A stretch of 64,000 nt of DNA from an uncultured Alistipes sp. (GTDB lineage: Bacteria > Bacteroidota > Bacteroidia > Bacteroidales > Rikenellaceae). A program made the position numbers and the translations under genes. Of this stretch, positions 9,303 through 17,655 are shown in pieces. The number at the start of each line of letters is the position of its first letter. Position 1 is the first letter of the stretch. The stretch spans positions 2,331,806 through 2,395,805 of the forward strand of contig NZ_OZ007039.1 in NCBI RefSeq assembly GCF_963931675.1. The letters run 5' to 3'. The notes under the pieces were generated by a model. That model worked only from the letters and a program-made list of their open reading frames with translations, made no database searches and was not told the origin of the DNA.

Positions 9303-11224
9303 GAATCATCCATAGTTGTATTGCCGCCCTCTTTTTGCTGGCGGGTTGTGGCCGGGAACGGTTGATTGTCGTTGCCCCTGAAGTTGCTCCGCAGGCAACA
9401 TTCTTTGCTGCGGACGAGACCACCCTGTTGCCGGGCCCGCTGTTGGACCTGCAGAACCAGGGCCGGAGCTATCTGCTGTGGCTCCAGCCGGACTCCCTGC
9501 TTCACTTCTTCCGTACCGAAGCCGGACTGGTCCCGAAAGCCGCTCCCTATGGCGGTTGGGAATCGGAGGATGTGTGGGGTGTGGGTCCGTTGCGGGGAGG
9601 TTTCATGGGATATTACCTGTCGGGACTTTCGTTGATGTATCGGACGACCGGGGACCGTGAACTGCTTCAGCGTCTGGAGTATACGCTTTCGGAACTCGAA
9701 GCTTGCCAGCAGGCCGGAGGCGACGGCTATGTGTTGGCCATCGACAACGGTCGGGAACTTTTCCGACGGGTGGCTTCGGGTGAGATCCGGACCGACAATC
9801 CGACGGTTAACGGCTCCTGGGCTCCGCTCTATCTGATTGACAAGATGCTGCGAGGTTTTGCTGTGGCCTATGTCGAGGCGGGAGAACGGCGGGCTTTGCG
9901 GCTGATGACCGGCCTGGCCGACTGGTTTGGCTACGGCGTACTGGATAAACTGACCGACGAGCAGATCCAGAAATTGCTGGTTTGCGAGCACGGTTCGATC
10001 AACGAATCGTTTCTGCATGTGTATGCCTTGACGGGCGAGCCTCGGTATCTGGCGTGGGCCGGGCGTCTCAATGACCGGAGCATGTGGGTTCCGCTCTCCG
10101 AGAACCGGGATATTCTGAACGGCTGGCACGCCAATACGCAAATTCCCAAGTTTATCGGTTTCGAACGCTATTTCGCTTATACGGGAGACGAGCGCTTCGA
10201 TCGGGCGGCGTGGAATTTCTGGGAGATCGTGACGCAGCATCACAGCTGGGCGATCGGCGGAAACAGTACCGGAGAGCATTTCTTTCCGGCCTCGCGTTTC
10301 GAGGAGAAGTTGATGGAGCAGGGCGGTCCCGAGACGTGCAATTCGGTGAACATGATGCGTCTGACGGAATGCCTTTTTGCCCGGAAACCGAGTGCCCGCC
10401 TGGCGGAGTATTACGAACGGGTGCTCCTGAACCATATCCTGGCAGCCTATGATCCCTGTAAGGGGATGTGCTGCTATTTTACACCGATGCGTCCGGGACA
10501 CTATCGGGTCTACGGGTCGAAGGACCGTTCGTTCTGGTGCTGCAACCAGTCGGGACTGGAGACTCCGGCGAAGTTGGGTCGAATGATTTTTGCCAAACGA
10601 GACGGAGACTTGCTGGTGAACCTGTTTGTTCCGGCCCGGGTGGATTGGCGCGAGCGGCAGATTATCCTGACCCAGTACGCCTCACTGCCGGAATCGTCGG
10701 AGGTGACCTTGGTGTTGGAGAGCGGCCGCGACCGGGATTTCCGGCTGCTGGTGCGCGATCCGGGCTGGTCGTCCGAAACCCGCCTGCAACTGAACGGCGA
10801 ACCGATTCGTTCCGAACGGGATTCTGCCGGTTATTGGGTGATCCGAGCTCCGTGGCGTGGCGTCGATACGTTGACGATCGATTTTACGCCCGACGTGCGT
10901 GCGGAACTTCTGCCGGGTTCGGACCGCTACCTGGCGTTGCTTTACGGACCTTATGTGCTGGCGGGGCGTATGGGCACGGATTCGCTGCCTGCATCGTTCT
11001 GGTGCGGAATAGACAATGGAGCCCATCGGGTGATTCCGGTTCCGGAGCAGGCCTGTATTCCCTGGACGGCGGAAACCGTAGCTTCCCATGTGGTGAAAAC
11101 CGGGAAGAATCCGCTGACGTTCGGATTCGATGACGAGGCATATCGCGGGCTTCGTCTCGAACCTTTTTACCGGATCCATTTCGAACGTTACGCCGTCTAT
11201 TGGCCGGTGGTCCGCAGGGAGTGA
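9299..11224 (+). CDS. GH127-family lipoprotein, probable beta-L-arabinofuranosidase
   Basis: A 641-residue protein with a lipoprotein signal (LLAGC, Cys17). The rest resembles GH127 (former DUF1680): an alpha/alpha barrel followed by beta-sandwich domains. The zinc/thiolate site typical of GH127 is visible as Glu345-x-Cys347 (GPETCNS) and Cys414-Cys415 (FWCCNQSG). GH127 enzymes remove beta-1,2-linked L-arabinofuranose, although members with other activities exist. Its ATG overlaps the stop of the WbsX-like gene. It converges on the next AraC gene with an 8-bp gap. This is one of two divergent GH127 genes in the locus. Confidence 0.85.
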   Translation: MRIIHSCIAALFLLAGCGRERLIVVAPEVAPQATFFAADETTLLPGPLLDLQNQGRSYLLWLQPDSLLHFFRTEAGLVPKAAPYGGWESEDVWGVGPLRGGFMGYYLSGLSLMYRTTGDRELLQRLEYTLSELEACQQAGGDGYVLAIDNGRELFRRVASGEIRTDNPTVNGSWAPLYLIDKMLRGFAVAYVEAGERRALRLMTGLADWFGYGVLDKLTDEQIQKLLVCEHGSINESFLHVYALTGEPRYLAWAGRLNDRSMWVPLSENRDILNGWHANTQIPKFIGFERYFAYTGDERFDRAAWNFWEIVTQHHSWAIGGNSTGEHFFPASRFEEKLMEQGGPETCNSVNMMRLTECLFARKPSARLAEYYERVLLNHILAAYDPCKGMCCYFTPMRPGHYRVYGSKDRSFWCCNQSGLETPAKLGRMIFAKRDGDLLVNLFVPARVDWRERQIILTQYASLPESSEVTLVLESGRDRDFRLLVRDPGWSSETRLQLNGEPIRSERDSAGYWVIRAPWRGVDTLTIDFTPDVRAELLPGSDRYLALLYGPYVLAGRMGTDSLPASFWCGIDNGAHRVIPVPEQACIPWTAETVASHVVKTGKNPLTFGFDDEAYRGLRLEPFYRIHFERYAVYWPVVRRE

Positions 11225-11232
11225 CGCAACGT

Positions 11233-12171
11233 CTATTCCTTGTCGGACAGGGATTCGAAGTTGCTCAGTTCGTTCTGCGGTTGCAGCCGGTTCCCCTGTG
11301 TGAATTCCCGGTATTTTGACGGTGTCATTCCTGTTTTTTTCTTGAAGACGATGTTGAAATAGGAGGGAGTTTCGAATCCTACGCTGTAGGCGATCTGCTG
11401 GCTGTTGAGGTCCGTGTTGGTGAGCAGTTCCTTGGATTTGGAGATTTTCAGTTCCTGCATGTACTGGTTGGGTGAGAAACCCGTATACTCTTTGAATACG
11501 CGGCGGAACCAGGAGTATCCCATTCCGATCTGCTGGGCGACGACCTTTCCGGGGAGATTCTGTTCGATGTTCTCCTGCATCAGAATCTTGGCTTGGGAGA
11601 TTAAACTGTCGATGTGCCTGTCGCGGAAACTGGTTTGCCGGTTTTCGCTGTATGCGAATCCCAGCAGGAGACTTGCGATTCCGGCCAGGATCTGCTGGTG
11701 CCCGGCCCCCTGTTGTTGGGCGACTGTCGTGGCCCAACGGTATAAATGATATATCTGTTCGTGGATTCCGACGTTGAAGACGGCCTTTTCGCGGGCGAAG
11801 AACCGGGCAGCGACCCGTTTTTCGATGTCCGGACCCGTGAACCCGATCCAGGATTCGTGCCATCCGGTTTGGGGCAGAGGCCTGTAGTTGTGCCATTCGC
11901 CGGGGAAGAGCAGGAACATGTCGCCCTCCTTGATTTCGCACTCTTTCTGGCGGGTCGATACGAACTGTCCTCGTCCGCGGGTGATGTAGACGAGTTGGTA
12001 TTCATTCAGTATGCGGCCTTTCTCCGTGGAGAAGAGATAGCGGGTCGGGTGGTTGCGGGAGGGGTATTCGGCGTGTGGCGGGATGTTTTGATGCCCGGCG
12101 GTTGTCACGACCAGCCCCCAGAGCATATCCTGATCGTTGGACATCAGGTATTTTACGTGGCTCTCTTCCAT
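11233..12171 (-). CDS. AraC-family transcriptional regulator
   Basis: Starting at ATG 12171, a 312-residue regulator; a TTG 42 bp upstream is less likely. The N-terminal part is an arabinose-binding-like cupin (NEYQLVYITRGRGQFVS, EGDMFLLFPGEWHNYRP). The C-terminal region is a standard AraC double HTH (GKVVAQQIGMGYSWFRRVFKEYTG, then SQQIAYSVGFETPSYFNIVFKKKTG and MTPSKYREF). It is transcribed away from the isomerase-like gene, 174 bp apart, and towards the GH127 gene. The cupin resembles sugar-responsive AraC proteins. Arabinose as the ligand is suggested only by the neighbours. Confidence 0.9.
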   Translation of the reverse strand: MEESHVKYLMSNDQDMLWGLVVTTAGHQNIPPHAEYPSRNHPTRYLFSTEKGRILNEYQLVYITRGRGQFVSTRQKECEIKEGDMFLLFPGEWHNYRPLPQTGWHESWIGFTGPDIEKRVAARFFAREKAVFNVGIHEQIYHLYRWATTVAQQQGAGHQQILAGIASLLLGFAYSENRQTSFRDRHIDSLISQAKILMQENIEQNLPGKVVAQQIGMGYSWFRRVFKEYTGFSPNQYMQELKISKSKELLTNTDLNSQQIAYSVGFETPSYFNIVFKKKTGMTPSKYREFTQGNRLQPQNELSNFESLSDKE

Positions 12172-12345
12172 TTTGAGATTTGGTAACGTCAAATATTGAA
12201 ATTTGTTCGGCAAGATACCAATAATATTTGGATAATTGCTTTGTTATTTGATATTTTTTTGTATCAAAAAATGCAATTATTAAATCAATGAGAAAAACGC
12301 GACTTTCCGGGATATTACTAATTTTGTTGAAAAATCGATAGATCT

Positions 12346-13773
12346 ATGAAACAGGCGAACACACGGGTCCGTATTGGTCTTTTTGCGACGGGACTCGATA
12401 CGTATTGGCACCAGTTCGAGGGATTGCGGGAGCACCTGGATGGCTATCGGGCGGAAATCGCCTCTGCAATCGGTCGTATGGGCGACGTCGAGGTAGTCGA
12501 TGCCGGGATGGTTGATTCTCCGGAGAAGGCGGTTTCGGCCGCGTCGCTGCTGGTCCGCGAGGAGGTTGACCTGGTATTTCTCTACATGGCGACCTATTGT
12601 CTCTCCTCGACGGTGTTGCCGGTTGTGCAACGTCTGGGCTGTCCGGTGATCGTGCTGAATCTCCAACCGGATGCCGCCATCGACTATGAGCGACTCAATA
12701 CCTTGGGCGATCGGGGCTTGATGACGGGCTTGTGGCTTGAGCATTGTCAATCCTGTTCACTCCCGGAGATTGCCAGTGTGCTCAATCGGAGCGGTTTGCG
12801 TTATGAGATCGTCTCGGGGCACCTGAAGGATCCGCAGGCCTGGACTCAAATCGAAGATTGGGTCGTTGCGGCACGAGTTTTCCGGGGAATGCGGGAGAAC
12901 CGCCTGGGCATTCTGGGTCATTACTATGGCGGGATGCTCGATGTCTATACGGATCTCACCCGTCAGTCTGCGGTCTTCGGCACGCATATCGAGATGTTGG
13001 AGATGTGTGAATTGAAACGCCATCGGGATGCGGTTACGCCCCGGGATCTGGCATTCAAACTCGAAGAGTTCCGGAGTAGTTTCGACGTTAGCCCCGATTG
13101 TACGGAGTCCGAATTGCGGCGGGCCGCGTCGACGGCGTTGGCGCTGGATCGGATGGTTGAGAGCCATCAGCTGGGCTCCATGGCTTATTATTATGAAGGA
13201 GACGGAGCCTACGAGGATCTTGCCACGTCGGTGATTGCCGGAAATACGCTACTCACGGGCCGTGGGATTCCGGTGGCGGGTGAGTGCGAGGTGAAAAACG
13301 CCCAGGCGATGAAGATTCTCTCGTTGATGGGGGCCGGAGGATCGTTTTCGGAATTCTATGCGATGGATTTCAACGATGATATCGTTATGTTGGGGCATGA
13401 CGGCCCGGCACATTTCGAAATTGCCGAAGGGCGGGTTGGACTGGTTCCGTTGCCTGTCTATCATGGTAAGCCGGGAAAGGGCCTGTCGATTCAGATGTCG
13501 GTACGGCTAGGCCCCGTGACGTTGCTTTCGGTGTGTGAGAGCCGGAGTGGAGTTTTCCTGCTGGCAGCTGAAGGGGAGTCCGTTGCGGGTCCGACGTTGC
13601 AGATCGGGAATACCAATAGCCGCTATCGTTTTGCTTGCGGGGCTCGTCGTTTCATGGATACCTGGAGTAAGGCAGGACCTTCGCACCATTGTGCTATTGG
13701 TGTGGGGCACCAACTCGACCGGTTGAAAAAGGTGGCCTTCCTGTTTGATATTCCGATCATGATTGTCGAATGA
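12346..13773 (+). CDS. L-arabinose/L-fucose isomerase-family protein
   Basis: A 475-residue cytoplasmic protein of the arabinose/fucose isomerase superfamily. These enzymes bind a divalent metal and interconvert aldoses and ketoses. Plausible site residues by position are Glu313 or Glu315 ([10 protein letters not shown]), Glu336 (FSEFYAMDF), His351 (LGHDGPAH) and His447-His448 (GPSHHCAIG). The N-terminal half carries the expected Rossmann-like segments, including [20 protein letters not shown]. It is not close enough to canonical AraA to give it that name. It lies between an AraC regulator and a second GH127, so use of a released pentose is the simplest inference. Confidence 0.75.
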   Translation: MKQANTRVRIGLFATGLDTYWHQFEGLREHLDGYRAEIASAIGRMGDVEVVDAGMVDSPEKAVSAASLLVREEVDLVFLYMATYCLSSTVLPVVQRLGCPVIVLNLQPDAAIDYERLNTLGDRGLMTGLWLEHCQSCSLPEIASVLNRSGLRYEIVSGHLKDPQAWTQIEDWVVAARVFRGMRENRLGILGHYYGGMLDVYTDLTRQSAVFGTHIEMLEMCELKRHRDAVTPRDLAFKLEEFRSSFDVSPDCTESELRRAASTALALDRMVESHQLGSMAYYYEGDGAYEDLATSVIAGNTLLTGRGIPVAGECEVKNAQAMKILSLMGAGGSFSEFYAMDFNDDIVMLGHDGPAHFEIAEGRVGLVPLPVYHGKPGKGLSIQMSVRLGPVTLLSVCESRSGVFLLAAEGESVAGPTLQIGNTNSRYRFACGARRFMDTWSKAGPSHHCAIGVGHQLDRLKKVAFLFDIPIMIVE

Positions 13774-13825
13774 TTAATTTTCAAGGTTAACCTTTATATT
13801 TTTTAAAATAGTATAAACTATAACT

Positions 13826-16204
13826 ATGAAAAATATTCGATCAATCTTTGTTGCCTTATTTGTTGTTGCTGTTGCTCAGGCGGTTGGGGCGCAAGAGATA
13901 CTTGATCTAAAAGGAGGCCCCTTGGGTGTGGAACGAGTTGCTAAATTAGCTAATTATTCTGTTTATAGTTCTGTGCCTGTAGATTCTCCTGTAGATACTT
14001 GCTGGATTCAAGTTGATTTAGGTCGTTCTTATCCTATTCATCAGGTAAAACTTTATCCGGTGATTTGGGATTGGTGGCTTGACGTATGGCGTCCTCGTTT
14101 TCCTTTGCGGTTTAAAATAGAGGCGTCCAATGATGAGACTTTCACTAGATCGCGTATGATTTCTGATCAAACGCGAGATGATTATGAGGTGACTATTGTT
14201 GATAAGGTAGACTCCTACACTCCATCAGAACCGATTTCTGGTCGTTATGTACGTATGACCGTTACGAAACTTCCTGAATTCCAGGGAAAATATTCGTTTG
14301 ATCTGTGGCGTTTTGAAGTGATTTCGGGAGGGCGGAATGTTGCTGAGGGGCGAACGCTTAGCGATTCTGGACGGGGCTACCTGGGTAAACATTCTCTATT
14401 ACGGGCACCTCGCCCGATGGGAGAACTTGCTGTATTAGATTGCCCTGAAAACGTAACCTCCCCTGATTCGTGGCGTCCCGTTACTCCCAGCCTGCAGGTT
14501 CCGCATAAAGGGGTCGAGGTAGGCGGCTTATTTGAGAAAGTGATGGATCGTAATGTCCATTATTTGCTTACTTCGTTTTCTGTTAATGATATGTTACGAG
14601 ACTTTCGTATCCGAGCGGGCAAGCCAGTTAGTGAAAAAAAAGATCGCGATATTAATGTCGAGTGGCTCAGATGTTTGCCGGGATCTGTTGCGGGGCGTTT
14701 TTTGATGGGAGCCGGTAATCATCTTCGCTGGAAAGAGGATGCGGAATTGCGCTTGCGAATGAATCAAGTTGTGGATGGGATAGAGGAGTGTGCAGAGCCA
14801 AACGGTTATTTGCTTGGGTTCCCGGAAAATGAGATTCTGGTTTTTGAATATGGAGGTTATTGTCGTTCGTGGGTATCGCAGGGCCTGTTAGAAGCAGCTA
14901 TTGCGGGGAATCCTAAAGCTTATCCCTTATTGCGAAAATTCTACGACTGGTTCAATACTTGTCCGTATTTGCCTGAATTGGTTCGACGCGGAGCGTTTGG
15001 GCGTCAGGGTATCATTCCTAGTACCCGGCTTTATCATTCGCCAGTAGGGAAACCTCTTGACATTCAAGTTGCCCAGCGTTACTATCAGGAGAATTTCTGG
15101 ATGGATCAATTGATTGATAGAGATGTTGATGCTATTTGGAAAATTCCTTACGACCGACCTCACTGCTATTTGATAGTGACGTTGAATGCTTATATGGATA
15201 TGTATATGGCTACGGGCGAGGAGCGTTACTTGGAGGCAGTATTGGGCGGTTGGGATATTTATCATGATTATTTTCAGCATACTGGTGGTAGTATCAGCAT
15301 CTGTGAGAAACATGAATATCCGCCAAAGTCTTACCTGCTTCGGTTGGGGACTGGTGAGCTTTGTGGTAACTCGTTTTGGGCATTTCTCAATCAGCAACTT
15401 CACGTTATTTTTCCGGATGAAGAGAAATATGTGAATGAAATCGAGAAGTCCATTTACAATGTAGGGATTGCTAACCAAACCCAAGATGGCAGCATTATTT
15501 ATCATGCTAAACTTGTTGGTCACAAGAATAAGGGTGAGAATTACAATACCTGTTGTGAAGGGCAGGGAACACGATGGTTCGGAGCTTTGCCAGAGTTTAT
15601 TTATTCAATTGCCGATGATGGTATTTATGTCAATCTTTTCAATGAATCATCAATCGCATGGAGACAGAGGGACGGTAGCGATATGTCTGTGTCGATGCAG
15701 ACTTCATTTCCTGAGGATGCAAGTGTAAAACTCATTATATCGCCCGATAGAGGGAAAGCTTATAGCAAGATTAGACTTCGGATTCCTCAGTGGGCAAAAG
15801 CTCCTGTGGCGGTAACGGTTAACGGGAAAATAGTTGGTCTGGGCCAACCGGGCAGTTATTTTGCCTTGGAACGGATCTGGAAGAAGGGTGATGAGATTGC
15901 ATTTACATTGCCTATTGGTTTTTCTCTAACAAAATATAAAGGTACGGAGGAAGGTTTTCAAGGAACAGAGGCTTATGCGTTAGAGTACGGGCCTTTGTTG
16001 ATGGCAGCTATAGGTCCGGAGATAGATGATGGATTTCTTGATATTCCGGTTTCGTCATCAGAACTCCCATTGAGATTAAAAGCTAAGAGTGATAATCCAT
16101 TGAGGTTTGAGGTGCAATGTTTTACTACAGGAATAGAATATATTCCTTATTATCAGATTGGAGATGAGGATTTCACTTGTTATCCATTTCTGTCAAAGAT
16201 GTGA
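13826..16204 (+). CDS. Secreted GH127-family protein with N-terminal discoidin-like domain; AT-rich
   Basis: A 792-residue protein with a signal peptide ending VGAQ. Residues of about 30-165 look like an F5/8 type C (discoidin) carbohydrate-binding fold (CWIQVDLGRSYPIHQVKLYP, ISGRYVRMTVTKLPE). The rest is GH127, with the metal/thiolate site at Glu511-x-Cys513 (TGELCGNSF) and Cys576-Cys577 (NYNTCCEGQGTRW). Codon use is clearly more A/T-rich than in genes on either side, with many TTA, AAA, GAT and ATT codons. That suggests later acquisition. It follows the isomerase-like gene after 52 bp. Substrate is probably a beta-L-arabinofuranoside, but other GH127 activities are possible. Confidence 0.8.
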   Translation: MKNIRSIFVALFVVAVAQAVGAQEILDLKGGPLGVERVAKLANYSVYSSVPVDSPVDTCWIQVDLGRSYPIHQVKLYPVIWDWWLDVWRPRFPLRFKIEASNDETFTRSRMISDQTRDDYEVTIVDKVDSYTPSEPISGRYVRMTVTKLPEFQGKYSFDLWRFEVISGGRNVAEGRTLSDSGRGYLGKHSLLRAPRPMGELAVLDCPENVTSPDSWRPVTPSLQVPHKGVEVGGLFEKVMDRNVHYLLTSFSVNDMLRDFRIRAGKPVSEKKDRDINVEWLRCLPGSVAGRFLMGAGNHLRWKEDAELRLRMNQVVDGIEECAEPNGYLLGFPENEILVFEYGGYCRSWVSQGLLEAAIAGNPKAYPLLRKFYDWFNTCPYLPELVRRGAFGRQGIIPSTRLYHSPVGKPLDIQVAQRYYQENFWMDQLIDRDVDAIWKIPYDRPHCYLIVTLNAYMDMYMATGEERYLEAVLGGWDIYHDYFQHTGGSISICEKHEYPPKSYLLRLGTGELCGNSFWAFLNQQLHVIFPDEEKYVNEIEKSIYNVGIANQTQDGSIIYHAKLVGHKNKGENYNTCCEGQGTRWFGALPEFIYSIADDGIYVNLFNESSIAWRQRDGSDMSVSMQTSFPEDASVKLIISPDRGKAYSKIRLRIPQWAKAPVAVTVNGKIVGLGQPGSYFALERIWKKGDEIAFTLPIGFSLTKYKGTEEGFQGTEAYALEYGPLLMAAIGPEIDDGFLDIPVSSSELPLRLKAKSDNPLRFEVQCFTTGIEYIPYYQIGDEDFTCYPFLSKM

Positions 16205-16218
16205 TAATTTTCAGATGA

Positions 16219-16261
16219 GGCTAAAGACAAATCTACTACAAGAGTAGATTTGTCTTTAGCC
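16219..16261. terminator. Perfect 18-bp inverted repeat downstream of the AT-rich GH127 gene
   Basis: Arms 16219-16236 and 16244-16261 are perfectly complementary around a 7-nt loop, starting 15 bp after the stop codon. There is no T-run on either side, so it could be a terminator, an mRNA-stabilising hairpin or an old element boundary. Confidence 0.55.
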
Positions 16262-16344
16262 AATGAACAAGGGAATGTGCCCCGTCCGGTTGGAAAAATC
16301 TGCGCACTTACAATCCTACAATACATAAACTGCAAAAACAAAAA

Positions 16345-16392
16345 GCCCATTGGCAGAATCCAGTATGCGATGACTTAATTCCGCCAACGGGC
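16345..16392 (-). terminator. Leftward intrinsic-terminator-like hairpin
   Basis: Arms 16345-16359 and 16378-16392 pair over 15 positions. The two exceptions are A-C on the plus strand but G-U wobbles on the minus strand. The leftward transcript then reads into CTTTTTG. This favours a leftward terminator, yet no leftward gene is visible upstream of it. It may be a leftover of a lost gene. Confidence 0.45.
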
Positions 16393-16479
16393 AGTTTTCA
16401 ATTTCATACCGCTTTTCTGCGCTCCGCTGTAGTTACCCGCCGCCTTCGGCGTCGTCTATAAATCTGACCCACCCCCAAA

Positions 16480-16497
16480 CCCCCGCCTCGGCGGGGG
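16480..16497 (+). terminator. GC-rich hairpin CCCCCGCC/GGCGGGGG
   Basis: A perfect 8-bp palindromic stem followed by CTTTATTG. It may insulate the promoter at 16537-16567 from rightward transcription of the GH127 gene. Confidence 0.4.
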
Positions 16498-16536
16498 CTT
16501 TATTGCTTGGTCTCGGGATTTACTCCGCTATGCGGC

Positions 16537-16567
16537 CTTGCATATTGAAAACAATTTTCTACCTTTG
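16537..16567 (+). promoter_or_regulatory. Bacteroidetes-type promoter for the structured leader and HARE-like gene
   Basis: CTTG, a 19-nt spacer, then TACCTTTG: a close match to the family consensus. Transcription would begin near 16573, leaving about 280 nt before the first convincing start codon at 16852. Confidence 0.65.
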
Positions 16568-16851
16568 TCTCACTATCCGTGGGGTAGTGACATTTTGAGT
16601 TTAGTGAAAGTGTTTCGCTGATCCTTGGCAATAAAATTTGGCGATTTTACGAATACAGGGAGAGCAATACAGACACTCATCACCGTGTATAGAAGCCTGT
16701 CGTTCGATGGGCGCTATTCGGTGTGGGGTATTGTTTATTTGTATTCGGGCCACGCCAAATGCCTATTGCCAGATAAACGAACGACTCCACACTTTCTTTT
16801 TATGATGGATACTGCGCGGAGTCGGCAGTACGCATTCAAAAAGATTTTATC
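16568..16851 (+). ncRNA. Candidate structured 5' leader or small RNA
   Basis: Between the promoter and the HARE-like gene the sequence folds extensively. A first hairpin pairs 16570-16575 with 16585-16590; a second pairs 16603-16609 with 16613-16619. The main element is one long nested hairpin with these paired arms: 16626-16633 with 16764-16771, 16636-16643 with 16753-16760, 16650-16657 with 16740-16747, 16665-16670 with 16728-16733, 16681-16685 with 16719-16723, 16689-16692 with 16714-16717. A final hairpin pairs 16782-16788 with 16818-16824. No known RNA family was recognised. It could be a regulatory leader, an independent small RNA or a folded mobile-element remnant. Confidence 0.5.
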
Positions 16852-17061
16852 ATGTTGACATTGCATGAGGCTATTGCCGTTGTTTTGCGGGAAGGTGCAA
16901 AAACGTCCCGCGAACTTGCCGATGAGATCAACCGTCGGGATTTGTATCGGAGAAAGGATGGACGGCCTCTTCCGGCGAATCAAGTGTCGGCCCGGGTCAG
17001 AGCTTACGGCTGTCTGTTTGAGAGAAAGGGAAAAATGATCTTCTTGAAGCAGGCTTTATGA
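16852..17061 (+). CDS. Small HARE-like winged-helix protein
   Basis: A 69-residue protein that is nearly all one domain. The pattern LTLHEAIAVVLREGAKTSRELADEI, then an arginine-rich link, then QVSARVRAYGCLFERKGKMIFL resembles the HARE-HTH winged helix. Proteins with that domain usually carry it fused to restriction enzymes, RNA polymerase delta or chromatin proteins; here it stands alone. Its TGA overlaps the next ATG (ATGA), so the two genes are coupled. The long structured leader precedes it. DNA or RNA binding is likely from the fold; the target is unknown. Confidence 0.6.
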   Translation: MLTLHEAIAVVLREGAKTSRELADEINRRDLYRRKDGRPLPANQVSARVRAYGCLFERKGKMIFLKQAL

Positions 17062-17567
17062 ACGGGCGGAGCATTATTATGGCCGTTGTCGGCTTGTGGG
17101 TGTGTGTCGCTTGCGACAGGTTTGAACCCCGGGAGCATGTTTCTGAAATAGAAGACATCATTCGATATAAAAGTGCCATCGGCTCTTTGTGCGATCATTA
17201 TTATATTGATACCCGCATATTGGGAAACCTGCTCATGCGTATTGATCAGCAGACTCATTGTGAAACCTACTGGAAACGAATGGAGTATATCCGGTTGTTC
17301 AAGATCGAGGAGTATTTCCCGAAAAAATCGGAAGATCAATACCTCTCGATTCTGAATGGACTTATGGACCAATATCGGGATGTCGAAATTCTGTTGGGAC
17401 CGATCGAGAAGAATTATCGAAATGGGTTGAGTTCCTACTATACCGTTGAAGACCGTATGAGCGGAATGAAATACTATATCGAATATCGGCATTCGATATG
17501 GTGGAAATCAGGAACTTTGAACATCGTCTCCAAGAAAGACAAAATCAATGCGATCGTTACGCCATGA
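17058..17567 (+). CDS. Hypothetical lipoprotein coupled to the HARE-like gene
   Basis: A 169-residue protein. The N-terminus is hydrophobic and ends WVCVAC, a slightly unusual lipobox with Cys at -3. After a charged segment come alternating helical stretches (DIIRYKSAIGSLCDHYYID, YWKRMEYIRLFKIEEYFPKK, YLSILNGLMDQYRDVEILLG). I do not recognise the family. It starts within the stop codon of the HARE-like gene and is the last gene of this two-gene unit, 88 bp before dnaG. Its A/T content is higher than that of dnaG. An envelope protein is the most that can be inferred. Confidence 0.6.
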   Translation: MNGRSIIMAVVGLWVCVACDRFEPREHVSEIEDIIRYKSAIGSLCDHYYIDTRILGNLLMRIDQQTHCETYWKRMEYIRLFKIEEYFPKKSEDQYLSILNGLMDQYRDVEILLGPIEKNYRNGLSSYYTVEDRMSGMKYYIEYRHSIWWKSGTLNIVSKKDKINAIVTP

Positions 17568-17641
17568 CAGGATGAGGGCATATTGTGGCGGGTGATGGAT
17601 ATTTTTAATTCGCAAACGCTACGCTTTCGGCCGATTATTCG

Positions 17642-17649
17642 TACCTTTG
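17642..17649 (+). promoter_or_regulatory. -7 element (TACCTTTG) abutting the dnaG start
   Basis: A perfect TAnnTTTG lies only 6 nt before the dnaG ATG, so a transcript starting from it would have almost no 5' leader. No TTG is found at the expected -33 spacing, so support is partial. Confidence 0.35.
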
Positions 17650-17655
17650 TGGGCT

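Noticed and set aside
14927..15523. A leftward 198-codon frame inside the AT-rich GH127
   Set aside because: Low-complexity Ile/Asn-rich product, opposite conserved GH127 site residues.
16625..16858. A 77-codon frame inside the structured leader
   Set aside because: It begins with TTG, has no domain, and lies exactly across the nested hairpin. RNA structure explains the region better.
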